From Sordaria brevicollis (lineage: Eukaryota; Ascomycota; Sordariomycetes; Sordariales; Sordariaceae): a stretch of DNA of 64,000 bases. The DNA lies in NCBI GenBank assembly GCA_033439795.1, contig JAUTDP010000007.1, positions 248,001 to 312,000 of the forward strand, given 5' to 3'. Of the stretch, positions 48,377 to 58,209 are shown in pieces. Position 1 is the stretch's first letter; every line of letters begins with the position of its first letter. The notes below the pieces were generated by a model. That model searched no databases. It saw only the letters and a program-made list of their open reading frames with translations, and was not told where the DNA came from. The translations under genes and the position numbers were made by a program.

Positions 48377-50704
48377 GGTTGATGATGGGGTTGGGTTGGT
48401 GTTCAGGGTTAAAGGAGGTGTGTTGCTTTGTCTTTTGTCGTGAACAGTGGACAATGGTGGTTGTTCGTCGGCTGACTGCTAGTGGTCTTGCCCGTAGTCA
48501 AAAGTAAAAGAAAGGACTGTTCAGAACAGAGTGTCTTGACATGAGTTCATTACTTCAATTTATATCTCTGGATCAGCACTCACTATAAGCAATACCCAGT
48601 TTTCTTTCTCTTCAAGTATTGGGAATTGCGTAATCATGCTGTTCATGACCCAACATCGATTCGGTATGCGATTTCTAAGCACATCTCACATTGGCCAACT
48701 CCTCATGCTGTTGGTTATCCCCGAGGAACGTTCGCTTAAGTCCGATGAAGTCAGACAAAATCGGTCCATCATGTCAAGATATTTGTAAAGACTTTTCGCG
48801 GTTTATTGTGTTGACGGCACAAGCCCTCATATTCCAGGTTTACCTGTTGTAAAGGGAAGTGTAAACGGTATGGATCTCCTTTTCGTGATCATTTTCAGCT
48901 ATTCAGTTGGGTTGCTGCCAAGGTCGTTTTGATATACCTTTTATGCAAGGAACTTCCATGGTGTTTTCCGAATTTACCTGTCAGTTTGTTTTTGTTTGAT
49001 TAGTAAAAAGCATGCTTTCCGGGGTTGATTAGTAAAATAGGAGGTGAGATGTTGGTTTGATGTTCCAGTGTCCATCTGGAAGGTATGTCTTTTTGACATG
49101 AACGTCTTGGCTGGAAGGTAGAAACAGCAGTTGCCTGTCAGCCGTACGATGCCCAATGACGTATCACCAAAACGGCACGGAGATTTGTTGCGTTTCTGTC
49201 TTGAGGATTGGCAATGTTTGCTCTTTCGGTCTTTGCGGAGATATCCTCTGGTACTTAGCTAGGTGGATGATTTTGTTCTCTCGAAAGTTCGACTTAAGAT
49301 AGATCTTGATGATCTTGATGGTGACTTTTGTTCAGGAACAAGTTTAATTGTGAGAAGTAGAAGCCTGGGACAAAACCTAAGAAGACCCTTTCAAGTTGCC
49401 TGCTCAAGACAAGCTTTCGAGTTTATCATGAGCTTTGACGACACAAACAAATAAGCTTCTGGACAGCTCTCGGCGGGTCAAATCACGGTTGAAAGACGAA
49501 AAAGGTCAAGAAATGCTGCCTGAAGTCAACAGGGGAAGAGATCAAGATGTTCGAAAGCTTTTGCTGAAAATAAACCATACCCAGGCCGGCAATCCCAGTC
49601 CGTCGTACTTTCCCCTGCAGCGGAAGAACGATAGTGTGCATGATCGGCACGCGGGGAACATTTCAGCACAGTTACCCCATACTGTCCCCTCTAGAGGTAC
49701 TATCTGTGCAGCGGGAGTCTCACCTGCGGACCTGCCATATCAGCATGTGAGCAGCTGTCAGTTTCAATCAATAGGGTCTTCATTCTCTTTTTCTTCGTGA
49801 TTTCAATACAATACTTAGTTTTCCCATAACAAAATATTTCTTCAAGTTCCCTTTCTTTCAAGAGATGGTCATGAACAGTACCTCCTTTCAAAAGTGATCA
49901 AGAGTCGATACCTCGGCAAGGAACAGACTCCCGTCCGAGCCGAGCAGGTGATCAAACGACCACTAGGTTGCCGCGCGCGCACTGTGAGAAACGAGGGCCA
50001 CCAAAATGCAGGGCGATGTCCTAGCTTCTTTGGGTGCCCGCTGGTTACGGGCTCGTGACGGGCTTTGACGGGGTTCATGGCGGAATTACAGCGGGAACTC
50101 CTCCAAACTTCCAATTTCCATGTCGCGCTACCTCTGCGAGTGCGAGGTCCCCGTTCGTTCGGTCGGTCGCCATCTCCGTCTCCGTCTTCGTCGCCAGTTC
50201 AAGAAATCTTTCCACTTCTCGGCCACATTCTCGCTTTCCACTCCTTCAACCAACTTCCTCCTTCTCCTCCTCCCCGCCGTGTTTCCCTACTGCAACTGAA
50301 AGTCAACCGAGTCCCCTTGCCCGACGACTCTCCTTCATCTCCAGCTTAGATCCGGCTCTTTCGGTCACGCGATATCTACTACCTACCAACGCGCCGCGAC
50401 TTCGTCTAGAAACACTCCTGTATCGGTCGTCGAAAGCAAGCACGATCAATACCAGCAGCTCATTTGCCCTTGGAACCAATCGAGAGGCAAAAGTACAAGT
50501 CAGCTGCGACGCGCCCTCTCCTGACGCAATAGAGAATGCCGCATATCTGCGCTCCTCTCCACCGTTAAACGAAGCAACTTTTACGCTATTGTCACCATAA
50601 TTATACCCGGCCGTTATCTTCACATCCATTGACGACCGGCCTGTCTATACGTCTTATCTACAACATCGTCAAGCCGTCGATTATAGCTTTCGAGTCTGTC
50701 CACC
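48377..50704. promoter_or_regulatory. divergent upstream region, oxidoreductase / glutaredoxin
   Basis: This 2.3 kb has no recognised gene. A TATAAA reading on the minus strand lies at 48559-48564, 183 bp ahead of the oxidoreductase ATG. From about 50100 to 50700 the top strand is C/T-rich, consistent with a long glutaredoxin leader. Confidence 0.4.
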
Positions 50705-51553
50705 ATGCCTTCCCAACGGCGCATGCGTGCGCTTATTTACATCACCGTGGCCTGCTTCATGGTGTTGCTCTTCTTCACCTCACGAGCCCGCCATGCGCAA
50801 GAGCCCGACCCCCGCTCGGTCCGAGATTTCTACCAAAAGACCAAGAATGCGATGGAAGGGACGAGGATAGGCGGGGGCAGCAACAGAAGAGGGCAAGCGG
50901 TCGTCGGGGCACAAAGGATTGAGATTGACGAGGACGATGCGATTGTGGCCAAGGCTATGCAGGAACGTCTTAGGAAAGCAGAGCAGATGGCCAAGTCGAA
51001 TGCCAATGCAAAGGCCCCCAACAAGCCTGACGACCCGGAAAATATCGTCGGCGTCGGCAGCTCACACCAGGGACAGAACCATCTTAGCGAAGGGGTGTCT
51101 AGCGAGACTGAGGAACATCACGCGGTCCTGGAAGAACTTAAGAGCATCCTGAAGAAGTCAGCAAGTGAGTCAAGGAGCTACACCCTTACAGCCCGCTGCG
51201 CTGTTCAATTGTCGAGAAATAACCCTAACCATGTCTTTCCAGTCATCATTTTCTCCAAAAGCTATTGCCCGTACTCAAAGAAAGCCAAGCATCTCTTGCT
51301 AAACGACTACGAATTCAACCCCCCGCCCTACGTTGTCGAGTTAGACCAACACGAATTGGGCGCCGGCATCCAGGCTGAGCTCACCGAGAGGACAGGACAG
51401 AGGACGGTTCCCAACATTCTCGTTGGCGGCATAAGCATAGGAGGCTCCGACGACATTGCCAAGCTTGACCAAGAGGGAACACTGATTGAGAAGATCATGT
51501 CACTGGCGGGGAAGCGACTCACTGTGACGAAGCACTCCCGAGGTGGTGTCTAG
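50705..51553 (+). CDS. membrane-anchored glutaredoxin (Grx6/Grx7-like)
   Basis: Exons are 50705-51164 and 51243-51553, giving 256 residues. After MPSQRRMR comes a single transmembrane anchor, ALIYITVACFMVLLFFT, as in secretory-pathway glutaredoxins of yeast (Grx6/Grx7). A basic, then Glu/Lys-rich linker follows (QERLRKAEQMAKSNA, VLEELKSILKKSA). The thioredoxin-fold domain begins IIIFSKSYCPYSKKAKHLLL, with active-site Cys162 in CPYS. It continues through RTGQRTVPNILVGGISIGGS, which holds the cis-Pro, and GSDDIAKLDQ. It likely reduces disulfides or protein-glutathione adducts, or binds an Fe-S cluster, in the Golgi or ER lumen. The choice among these is not decidable here. The 78-nt intron has no stop and keeps frame, so retention would add 26 residues. 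Confidence 0.9.
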   Translation: MPSQRRMRALIYITVACFMVLLFFTSRARHAQEPDPRSVRDFYQKTKNAMEGTRIGGGSNRRGQAVVGAQRIEIDEDDAIVAKAMQERLRKAEQMAKSNANAKAPNKPDDPENIVGVGSSHQGQNHLSEGVSSETEEHHAVLEELKSILKKSASESRSYTLTARCAVQLSRNNPNHVFPVIIFSKSYCPYSKKAKHLLLNDYEFNPPPYVVELDQHELGAGIQAELTERTGQRTVPNILVGGISIGGSDDIAKLDQEGTLIEKIMSLAGKRLTVTKHSRGGV

Positions 51554-53049
51554 CAGGAATACGCCAAGGCTCCAAGCATAGATTTCCGCTCAAAAACATG
51601 TACCAATAGTGACACGGACGATACAAGACGCATTTTTACCACATTGAAGCGAAGCAGAGCGAAGTGAGCAAAGTGTGCGACAGTCAAACAGACGGCTTGG
51701 TACACCCGACAACATCTATCTACGCGATATCTGCATACTGAAGGGTCAATACCGGCTGGTTCGAAAACAATGGTGATATCGGCGCACAGCTACCCACCCT
51801 GGCCACGGAAGGGAATGGGACTCGACAATGAATCAACACGGCTGTTCGCGGCTCGTGCACACAAAATCTGCACGTGTACTTGGGCTCAGCCATGAGGGAT
51901 ATTACCGGTGAAGCAGGGAGGATCGCGAAACCCTATGGTGGTGCTGAATGTTTAGGCGTTTGAACCGCAGGACGGTGTACAGGAGCAAAAGTGGTATTCA
52001 CTCCTTCCTCCACCAGTTATCTAGTACAGTCCCGTGCTAAGGCCATGGCGTGCTTGTTCACCCAAACTGCCCAGGCCATCTGAACACGATACCGTCAACT
52101 TCCGTCCCAGATATGTCGACATGACGGACATTTTCCTCCCCACAATAGAGGGTTCCACCCAGCAACCTTGATGGCCAGCCTTTCGCCCATAGAGGTGCAT
52201 TGGGAAAAAAAGATGTGCGCTATGATGCGCCGCACATCTCTTGCCATCCTATTGACGCTCAGCTTGACGAGAGAGGAATGCGTGGGGTGACATGGTAGTT
52301 GTTCACTTTGAGTGGGCGATTCCCTTATCGTGGCCAGTATCACGGCCCAATTCTCGACATAGTGTTTCCCCCGGAAGGCGGGATTCCATGTCATTCTGCC
52401 CCGGTTTCTAGGTTGTGCCTGCCGACGAATGAGGACCTTGTTGGCCAGCACCCAAGAAGCCGACTTATCAACTGACTGGTAGTGGCCGTCAAGGTTCCCA
52501 ATTCGTCCCATGTGCCAATCGTCATGGCCGGCTGGACCCCTGTTGTCGCTTCCTCTTCACATCTTCACCTTCACCTCCGCCAGTTCAGATTTCGATGATC
52601 GTTCATCCTCCCCTTCACGATGTCCTATATATTGACCTCCCGGTCAACTTTAAACCCTGCACTTTTTTCCACTTTTACGACCTTTTGGGCACATTCCATC
52701 ACTTTGGATAAGCTTCACCTAGCGCATGCTTCACTTGAATATCTCATAACCTTGAGCCAGAACCCAGCGAACCTTTTTTCTTTCGCTTGCTGCCAGTCTC
52801 CCTAGTTATTCTCCTCCCCTCGGCCTCTCCAGCAGCAAATTTTCTTCTCCGTTAAGCAACCACCAAATCTCTGCTGGAAAATCCAACATCCAGAGCAGCC
52901 TCAGCGAAACCCCCAACCTCGCGAGCAAGCATCGCTCACGCCTCTCGCTTTATCAACCACCGTTCTCTCTTGGAAATCCTCAAATCCAGAGAAGCCTCCA
53001 ACAACAATTCAATCTCGCAAGCAACATTGAACAACCATCAGTCGACACG
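51554..53049. other. intergenic region with repeat in the next gene's leader
   Basis: This 1.5 kb precedes the gene at 53050 on the same strand. A minus-strand open frame at 52095-52511 (138 codons) shows no recognised domain. The last 200 bp, presumably the leader of the next gene, carries two diverged copies of a segment about 96 bp apart. Confidence 0.4.
52840..53030 (+). repeat. diverged direct repeat in a 5' leader
   Basis: The two copies align around TGGAAAATCCAACATCCAGA (from 52875) and TGGAAATCCTCAAATCCAGA (from 52971). Both are followed by AGCCTC and then CTCGCRAGCAA. The upstream parts also match (CAACCACC, then CTCT). The period is about 96 bp, and the copies differ by substitutions and small indels. 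Confidence 0.6.
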
Positions 53050-54039
53050 ATGCTGTTCATTCACGACGATATCATCCTCGCCATTGCCGGCAACAGCAAG
53101 CTGGAGACAATCTTCGCCATGAAGCGTCTCAGCAAGCACCACCACGACATCATCAAGAAGCACGAGCGCTCGATTGTCAAGGAGGCCGTCAAGCTCTACA
53201 CCGGCGGTGATTCGTCTTTGCTTCCTGCTCTTGGCGCCATCTGCTCGTCTCAGGATGTCGACCGTGAGTACCTTTACTCGGGCAGCTTTGGCGTCTTGAA
53301 GGAGCTCGAGATCCGCACCTCTCGTGCCGACACCCTCTTGAGCAAAGGCCAGCCAATCCGTAACAGGATCGACGCTGCTTTCTCGACCCACAGTGCCTTT
53401 TTCGACCTCCCTCAAGTCGAACAGAATCTCCTTCTCTCTCGCATCAAGGAGACCTTCAAGATTGTGGATAGACTGGCGGATTGTGCGGCGGAAGTGACAT
53501 CGGAGTGGATGGAGGCGGCCGACAAGTCGACCGTTAAGAAGCTCAGTGGCCAGGAGTCCGTCCTGGAGGCTCACAACCGTCAGCTGGAGCTCATTCGCGC
53601 CCTTTCGCCCTTGGACTTAGCCTATCTTTACCACTTGGTCATGTGGGCCGGCCAGGCCTACGCGGTCAAGTTTCCCGCTTTCATGGCCGACGCGGACGAC
53701 TTTGATCGCCTTCTCGCCTTCAAGGAGGCCATTCTCCGTCACGGTACCATCATGATCTGGGCCATTTTCAAGCCCACCAGCGGCACCGCCACCTCCACCG
53801 CCGGCGTCAGTTACCCGAGCAAGCCTACGAACGAGTTTTCTCGCTTTGCCGACGACAGCATCCGCCTTATCCTCGAGGAGATCAAAATTTTCAATGCCAC
53901 CGATGCCGCAAACAACCGCATGCCGCCCGGTTTACACATGACGATGAGTAAGGCTTTCGTCGACAATACCGGTCGCCCCAGCACTCGCCTGCCCATCGAG
54001 ATGGAGCACATGGTCCTCAGCGACATCCGCGTCAACTAG
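53050..54039 (+). CDS. unrecognised intracellular protein, 329 residues
   Basis: This is an uninterrupted gene starting MLFIHDDIILAIAGNSKLET. It has good codon bias (C-ending codons) and a plausible leader, so it is likely real. The first 45 residues read like a degenerate F-box (DDIILAIAGNSKLETIFAMK, then LSKHHHDIIKKHERSI), with a short helical start and a following His/Lys segment. The rest is predicted to be alpha-helical: LYHLVMWAGQAYAVKFPAFM and SRFADDSIRLILEEIKIF. There is no signal peptide, no transmembrane segment and no catalytic motif I can name. The C-terminus ends MEHMVLSDIRVN. I cannot assign a function. A lineage-specific fungal family with an F-box-like start is one option. Confidence 0.75.
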   Translation: MLFIHDDIILAIAGNSKLETIFAMKRLSKHHHDIIKKHERSIVKEAVKLYTGGDSSLLPALGAICSSQDVDREYLYSGSFGVLKELEIRTSRADTLLSKGQPIRNRIDAAFSTHSAFFDLPQVEQNLLLSRIKETFKIVDRLADCAAEVTSEWMEAADKSTVKKLSGQESVLEAHNRQLELIRALSPLDLAYLYHLVMWAGQAYAVKFPAFMADADDFDRLLAFKEAILRHGTIMIWAIFKPTSGTATSTAGVSYPSKPTNEFSRFADDSIRLILEEIKIFNATDAANNRMPPGLHMTMSKAFVDNTGRPSTRLPIEMEHMVLSDIRVN

Positions 54040-55462
54040 GGTTTGGGATTACAGGCTATGATTCTTGCGGACATTCGCAAAGCCTCTCGCGAGTTGGCCG
54101 GTCGGAAGGACACGGCTTAAGGAGTTCGGAGTTGGTTTTTATTGATGTTATAAGACATTACCCCACCACTATTTTTTTTTCGGGGAATACCGATGTTGTT
54201 ATTGTTTTGCCTTTGCTCCTTTGCTTGTCACCATTTTGCTTTGGCTTAACAGAAAGTGGGGGGTGAATACGAGCAGCGATGGATAGCCAGCATGGCGAGG
54301 GAGGGTGTTGCAGGAATCAGTTCTCTTGAGCATTTTAGCGGTTGGAGTCGGGATGCATGTGTGGCTTGATACAGTCAGGAGTTCGGTCGAATTGGCATTC
54401 ATGTTTATCTCAAGAAGCGAAAAGACGCAGGCTATGGTGGTCGAGTGGTTAATACGTTGACTTCGAAAGAGCAGGACGTCAGTTAGCCGGTTTGTATTCA
54501 GCGCGGTATATTCGGTTGGAATTAAAGGGTTCAAGGGTTTGTTCAGAAAAGTACTTTCATCACTTAGTACTATATTTCTTATGGTTCGAATCAAGTTTGT
54601 GTTACAATATTTGCTCCTATCGTGCATCGCATTGTCTGTGAGTTCCCTAGTGATAGAAATTTGCTGGCATAACGACCTGATGAAAGAAGGCCTAGCTGAT
54701 GTTGACAAATTGAAGATCAGCATGGCCTGTCACTCCGTGTTCATGTCACAGACGGGCTCTACCTACGCAGTAAGGTACTCAACAATCTAGACCCCCAAAC
54801 AACCGGGTCATGCCGACAACAATGAAAAGAGTCGGAATTGCAACATCTACAAGCCGAGTCAAAGCAAGCTCAAGGACCCCTTGTTCTTGTACGGGTGAGC
54901 AGTTCAGTGTTGTCATGGAGCGGGCTGATGAAGCCGTCGAAGGACTCTGTTCAAACCACTGTTCATGTAAAAGGAAACTTGTCAAGGGCATAGATCTCGA
55001 AGTCAAAAGCTTTAAGCGGGACAAAACGGCTTACTTGAATGTCCACAAGGAAGATATGTGCCGAACAGCCTAGAGACGGGACAGGGGCATTGTCTTCTGT
55101 GTAAGAGATGGGCTAACTCGGCCAAGCACAGTCCATCTGTTCTTCAAACAAGACAATGGGCTTGTTCAAAATTAAAGTCAAGTAAACAAAGAAGCTCGGG
55201 AGGACTGTCTAAGACTACATGCTTTGTACACGGAACAGGGTCCTTTTTCAAGAACAAGAAAAGTCATGAGATTGCATATAAGTACGGGAGGAATCTTTCC
55301 ACTTCGAGATGAATCGAAACTCAAGCAACAAGCTCTTTTGCATTCTCAACTTCGGACAAGAAAGCAAAAGCATCAAACGACACTTAACAACAATCCAATC
55401 GACAAAGCAACGCAACTTACGACCCGACAGACCGTCTTAACCAACACACCAAATCTTTCAAG
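54040..55462. other. intergenic region
   Basis: This 1.4 kb lies between two plus-strand genes. A TATAAG at 55278-55283 lies about 180 bp ahead of the next ATG. A tRNA-like A-box at about 54438 does not fold into a tRNA and was rejected. A 174-codon minus-strand frame (54199-54723) has no recognised features. Confidence 0.4.
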
Positions 55463-56866
55463 ATGTGTAAGAATATCGAGACCGAATACGGCTGCGGCCA
55501 TACCACCTCGACTACCAAGCCTTGTTCAAAAGGCAAGGAGCCAGGTAACTTCATCTGCTTCTCCACCAAGCCTAAGTACTGCTTCCCACCCAAGTATGAC
55601 AGCAAGCAGCTCACTGGTCTTTGCGACAACTGCCGAAAGAGAGCGGCAGATAACCTCCATGGTAGAAAGGGTAGATCTTCTAGCCGTCCTGCCAAGGGTC
55701 TCGGTCGCAGTGCCTCCCACCGGGAGCCTGCTCACAACGAAAAGATCAGACTCGTTCACGGATCCAGCACCGGAAGAACCGACTTCCTTCACGAAGACGG
55801 ACCGGCTCGAGGACGTAGCAGGGACGCCTCTAGGGATCACCACTCCTCCCGAGGTAACTCCAAAGCTCCCCGTCCCGTTGGCCGCGAAACCGTCGACAAG
55901 GGCAAAGGTAGGTCCTCCTCCGTCCCTTCCTCCCACGCGGCTCGTCAGAGCGTGATCAACGTTCCTCATGACCAGTCAGCAGTTCCCCCACAGAGAGGAT
56001 CCATCAGCACCTACAAGAACAAGGCGCTACCCTCTCTCCCTCCTAATTCTTCGAAGTCTTCGAAGATTGCCCAGTCTTCTAGCAGCGGCTCCCGCAGCGG
56101 TTCTTCCAACCGTCGCCACTCCCAGTCTCGGGATCGGGGCAGCGACAAGAATGCTCCTGTGTACCGCGAATCTCAGCGATTCCAAAACCCCCGTGCGGCG
56201 CCGGGCGTCCCTTACCCCGTCCCCCAGCACTCCATTCGCGATGACATGCCGCACATCATCGCCGAGGATCTCCGCCGCGAGAAGCTCGCCCGTGAACAGC
56301 TCGAATGGGAGCAGTCTCAGCGCGAACGCGGACGTCGCAGCAGCATGAACGCGCCACCCTTCCACAAGCCCGTTCCCCAGCAGCCGCCTCCTCACCAGCC
56401 TTACATCAACTTCAAGGCTCAACAGAGATCCACCACAGGGCAAGTATCTTCTTCTTCTTCTTCATCATCTTCTTCTTCTCATTACCCCCCTTCCTCCTCT
56501 CGCCACGTTGACGCCCCCGAGCCTCGTCTTCGCAGGAAGCTGTCCAAAACTCGTGTCACCGATGACAACGCTGACAGACATACCGGACGTGGCAGGTCCG
56601 GTTCCTCGTCCTCCAAGCGCGATAGGTCCGCTTCTCGTAGCCGCCACACCTCAAACGAGAAGAAGCATCATGAGAAGAAGCATCAGAAGCAGCCGAGCGC
56701 TGCTAGCTCGTTTATGAATAAGGTCAAGGCTGGGTTGGGGTATGGTGATGAGGAGTATGAGTCTGATGACTCTTGGGTTTGTTCTGACGCCAGAGCTATT
56801 GAGAGGGGTGAGAGTGCGGCACCTAGTCGTACGGCCTCTAGGAGAAATAGCGTCTACCGGGGTTGA
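55463..56866 (+). CDS. unrecognised protein with Cys-rich N-terminus and Ser/Arg-rich body
   Basis: This is an uninterrupted gene of 467 residues. The first 58 residues contain a cysteine/histidine module: MCKNIETEYGCGH, then KPC, FICF, KYCFPP and LCDNCRKRA. The spacing resembles small zinc-binding modules found in other fungal proteins of unknown function. The rest is low-complexity and basic, rich in Ser, Arg and His (for example SSGSRSGSSNRRHSQSRDRG and SSSKRDRSASRSRHTSNEKK). It includes an eleven-Ser run coded by TCT/TCA at 56447-56479. The C-terminus has a more ordered segment, SSFMNKVKAGLGYGDEEYES, followed by VCSDARAIERGES. The protein is probably intracellular and phosphorylated, but the function is unknown. 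The Cys module and the C-terminal segment are the parts most likely to be conserved. Confidence 0.78.
   Translation: MCKNIETEYGCGHTTSTTKPCSKGKEPGNFICFSTKPKYCFPPKYDSKQLTGLCDNCRKRAADNLHGRKGRSSSRPAKGLGRSASHREPAHNEKIRLVHGSSTGRTDFLHEDGPARGRSRDASRDHHSSRGNSKAPRPVGRETVDKGKGRSSSVPSSHAARQSVINVPHDQSAVPPQRGSISTYKNKALPSLPPNSSKSSKIAQSSSSGSRSGSSNRRHSQSRDRGSDKNAPVYRESQRFQNPRAAPGVPYPVPQHSIRDDMPHIIAEDLRREKLAREQLEWEQSQRERGRRSSMNAPPFHKPVPQQPPPHQPYINFKAQQRSTTGQVSSSSSSSSSSSHYPPSSSRHVDAPEPRLRRKLSKTRVTDDNADRHTGRGRSGSSSSKRDRSASRSRHTSNEKKHHEKKHQKQPSAASSFMNKVKAGLGYGDEEYESDDSWVCSDARAIERGESAAPSRTASRRNSVYRG
56447..56479 (+). repeat. TCT/TCA triplet repeat coding poly-Ser
   Basis: Eleven consecutive serine codons (five TCT, two TCA, four TCT) form a trinucleotide tract inside the gene at 55463. 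It is a likely length polymorphism. Confidence 0.95.
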
Positions 56867-57476
56867 TTGAAACACCCCGTTGCTTTCTTCGAGGGTGTGT
56901 GGTATTGCGGTAAGGATACCATGGGATACGGCCGTTAATGTGTGAAGGTAATTGTTTGTTTTTGTGGTGTTATTTTGTTTGGAATAAATTTTGTCTCGGA
57001 AAATCTTACAAAAAAGGGTTGTTCATTCTTTGTTAGCTTGGTACGGTTAGATAGTGGGCGGAATCTACCCAGTCAAAGAAGTCTTTGACTGTAGATATGG
57101 TAGATCTGGTAATGACTGTTAGTTTGGGTATTTGGAATTACATGATAAAGTCAATACATATCTTCAAAGAAACGACATTATATCTGTTCCATCCGTGACC
57201 ATGTGCAGTGTGAAGTGTGAAATGTTACGGTAGAGACACTCTTCTAAAACATACGATGGCTGAGGAAAAGATGGACGTGAGTGTGTTTGATCCAGCTATG
57301 GTGTTATGAAGAGTCATCTATGATGTTCAAACGATAAGAGTTCGTTAGTGGACGGCGTACAATGTCTCGACTTATTCTGGATGGCGTTCACATGGTGGTG
57401 AGAGAAAGGGAAGGAACCTTGAAATTAGGCGCGGACTCAAAAGGAGTAGGTGCAAAGCGTTCCTTCAACAATAAAA
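56867..57476. other. intergenic region ahead of tRNA-Tyr
   Basis: This 0.6 kb is 3' flank of the Ser-rich gene and 5' flank of the tRNA gene. It is fairly AT-rich and has no gene. Confidence 0.45.
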
Positions 57477-57565
57477 CCCCTTGTGGTGTAGTTGGCTATC
57501 ACGTTCGGCTGTAATTGTCTAGATTGTATACCGAAAGGTCACCGGCTCGATTCCGGTCGAGGGGA
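57477..57565 (+). tRNA. tRNA-Tyr(GTA) with 15-nt intron
   Basis: The cloverleaf is complete. The acceptor stem pairs CCCCTTG (57477-57483) with CGAGGGG (57558-57564), with one T-G pair, and the discriminator is A (57565). The first pair, C1-G72, is characteristic of eukaryotic tRNA-Tyr. The D-arm has GTG/CAC with GG in the loop. The anticodon stem TTCGG/CCGAA is closed around CTGTAAA with anticodon GTA. A 15-nt intron (TTGTCTAGATTGTAT) sits after position 37, the standard place. The T-stem ACCGG/CCGGT is perfect. The T-loop is CTCGATT, so position 54 is C instead of the near-universal T. The mature length is 74 nt. A T6 run at 57571-57576 is a good RNA polymerase III terminator. Confidence 0.93.
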
Positions 57566-58209
57566 ATGTTCTTTTTTCGCTTTTTGGTTCCTGGCGCTAG
57601 GATGCTGTTCGGGTCCACGTCCTTGTGCTGGTTCACTTTTTTTTGTCTCTCTTTTTGCGCAACGCAACTCTGCGGTTCCTCTTTCTTCATTGGATGTCCT
57701 CTTCTTGTACATAGCACGTCGAGAAGAGGGGTTCATGAAGCGTGTCCGGGCGGTACCCCGCGGGGTTCTCTAAGGCCGTCCTTGATGATTTTGCCTGAGC
57801 ATCGTGAGGGCGAGTCCCAGTTTCAGCCAATGTATAACTGCGAGCTCAATTGATGTCAATCCGATCGTGTAGACACCGGGAATAGAGTGTTGTTGTTCGT
57901 GATGTTGTTCTTCAAAGATCTCACCTGGTTGAACGCTGTTACTTGATTGGTGTATGCAGGTCCGGAGCCCCGCTTTATTTTCTGCCGGCGCTGCGGTGCC
58001 GTGTGCAGCGACGTTCGCTCCAGAAACGGGGCCCGATTTTTCCTCGCCAGCTTCGAGAGGCAGTCAGGTCGCGCGGGATTGCGGAGCTCCGTCCAAGCCA
58101 GAACCACCGAAGCACCGAACGAACGGCTTCCGTCACCACCTTACCTTCTCGACAACTTCTTCCCCTTCCGTTGCGCCCCGAACCGCACCGCAACCGCCAG
58201 TCCGCAACC
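57566..58209. promoter_or_regulatory. bL21m upstream region
   Basis: This 0.64 kb lies between the tRNA and the bL21m start. A frame in phase with bL21m is open from 57943 but has no ATG before 58210. No other gene is seen. Confidence 0.45.
57571..57576 (+). terminator. RNA polymerase III oligo-T terminator
   Basis: TTTTTT begins six bases after the discriminator base of the tRNA-Tyr gene. A second T5 run follows 8 bases later as backup. Confidence 0.75.

Noticed and set aside
52095..52511. 138-codon minus-strand open frame in an intergenic region
   Set aside because: No recognisable domain, weak codon bias and no supporting splice or promoter context. It may be real but I cannot support it.
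54431..54620. tRNA-like sequence with an A-box (TGGTCGAGTGG) and a distant GGTTCGAATC
   Set aside because: No acceptor stem or anticodon stem closes, and the T-stem around the distant B-box does not pair.
54199..54723. 174-codon minus-strand open frame in an intergenic region
   Set aside because: The Asn/Thr/Ser-rich sequence has no domain and lacks the codon bias of neighbouring genes.
55224..55955. 243-codon plus-strand open frame overlapping the Cys-rich gene
   Set aside because: It runs in another frame across the leader and first third of the Cys-rich gene, and its Ser/Thr/Pro composition is a frame artefact.
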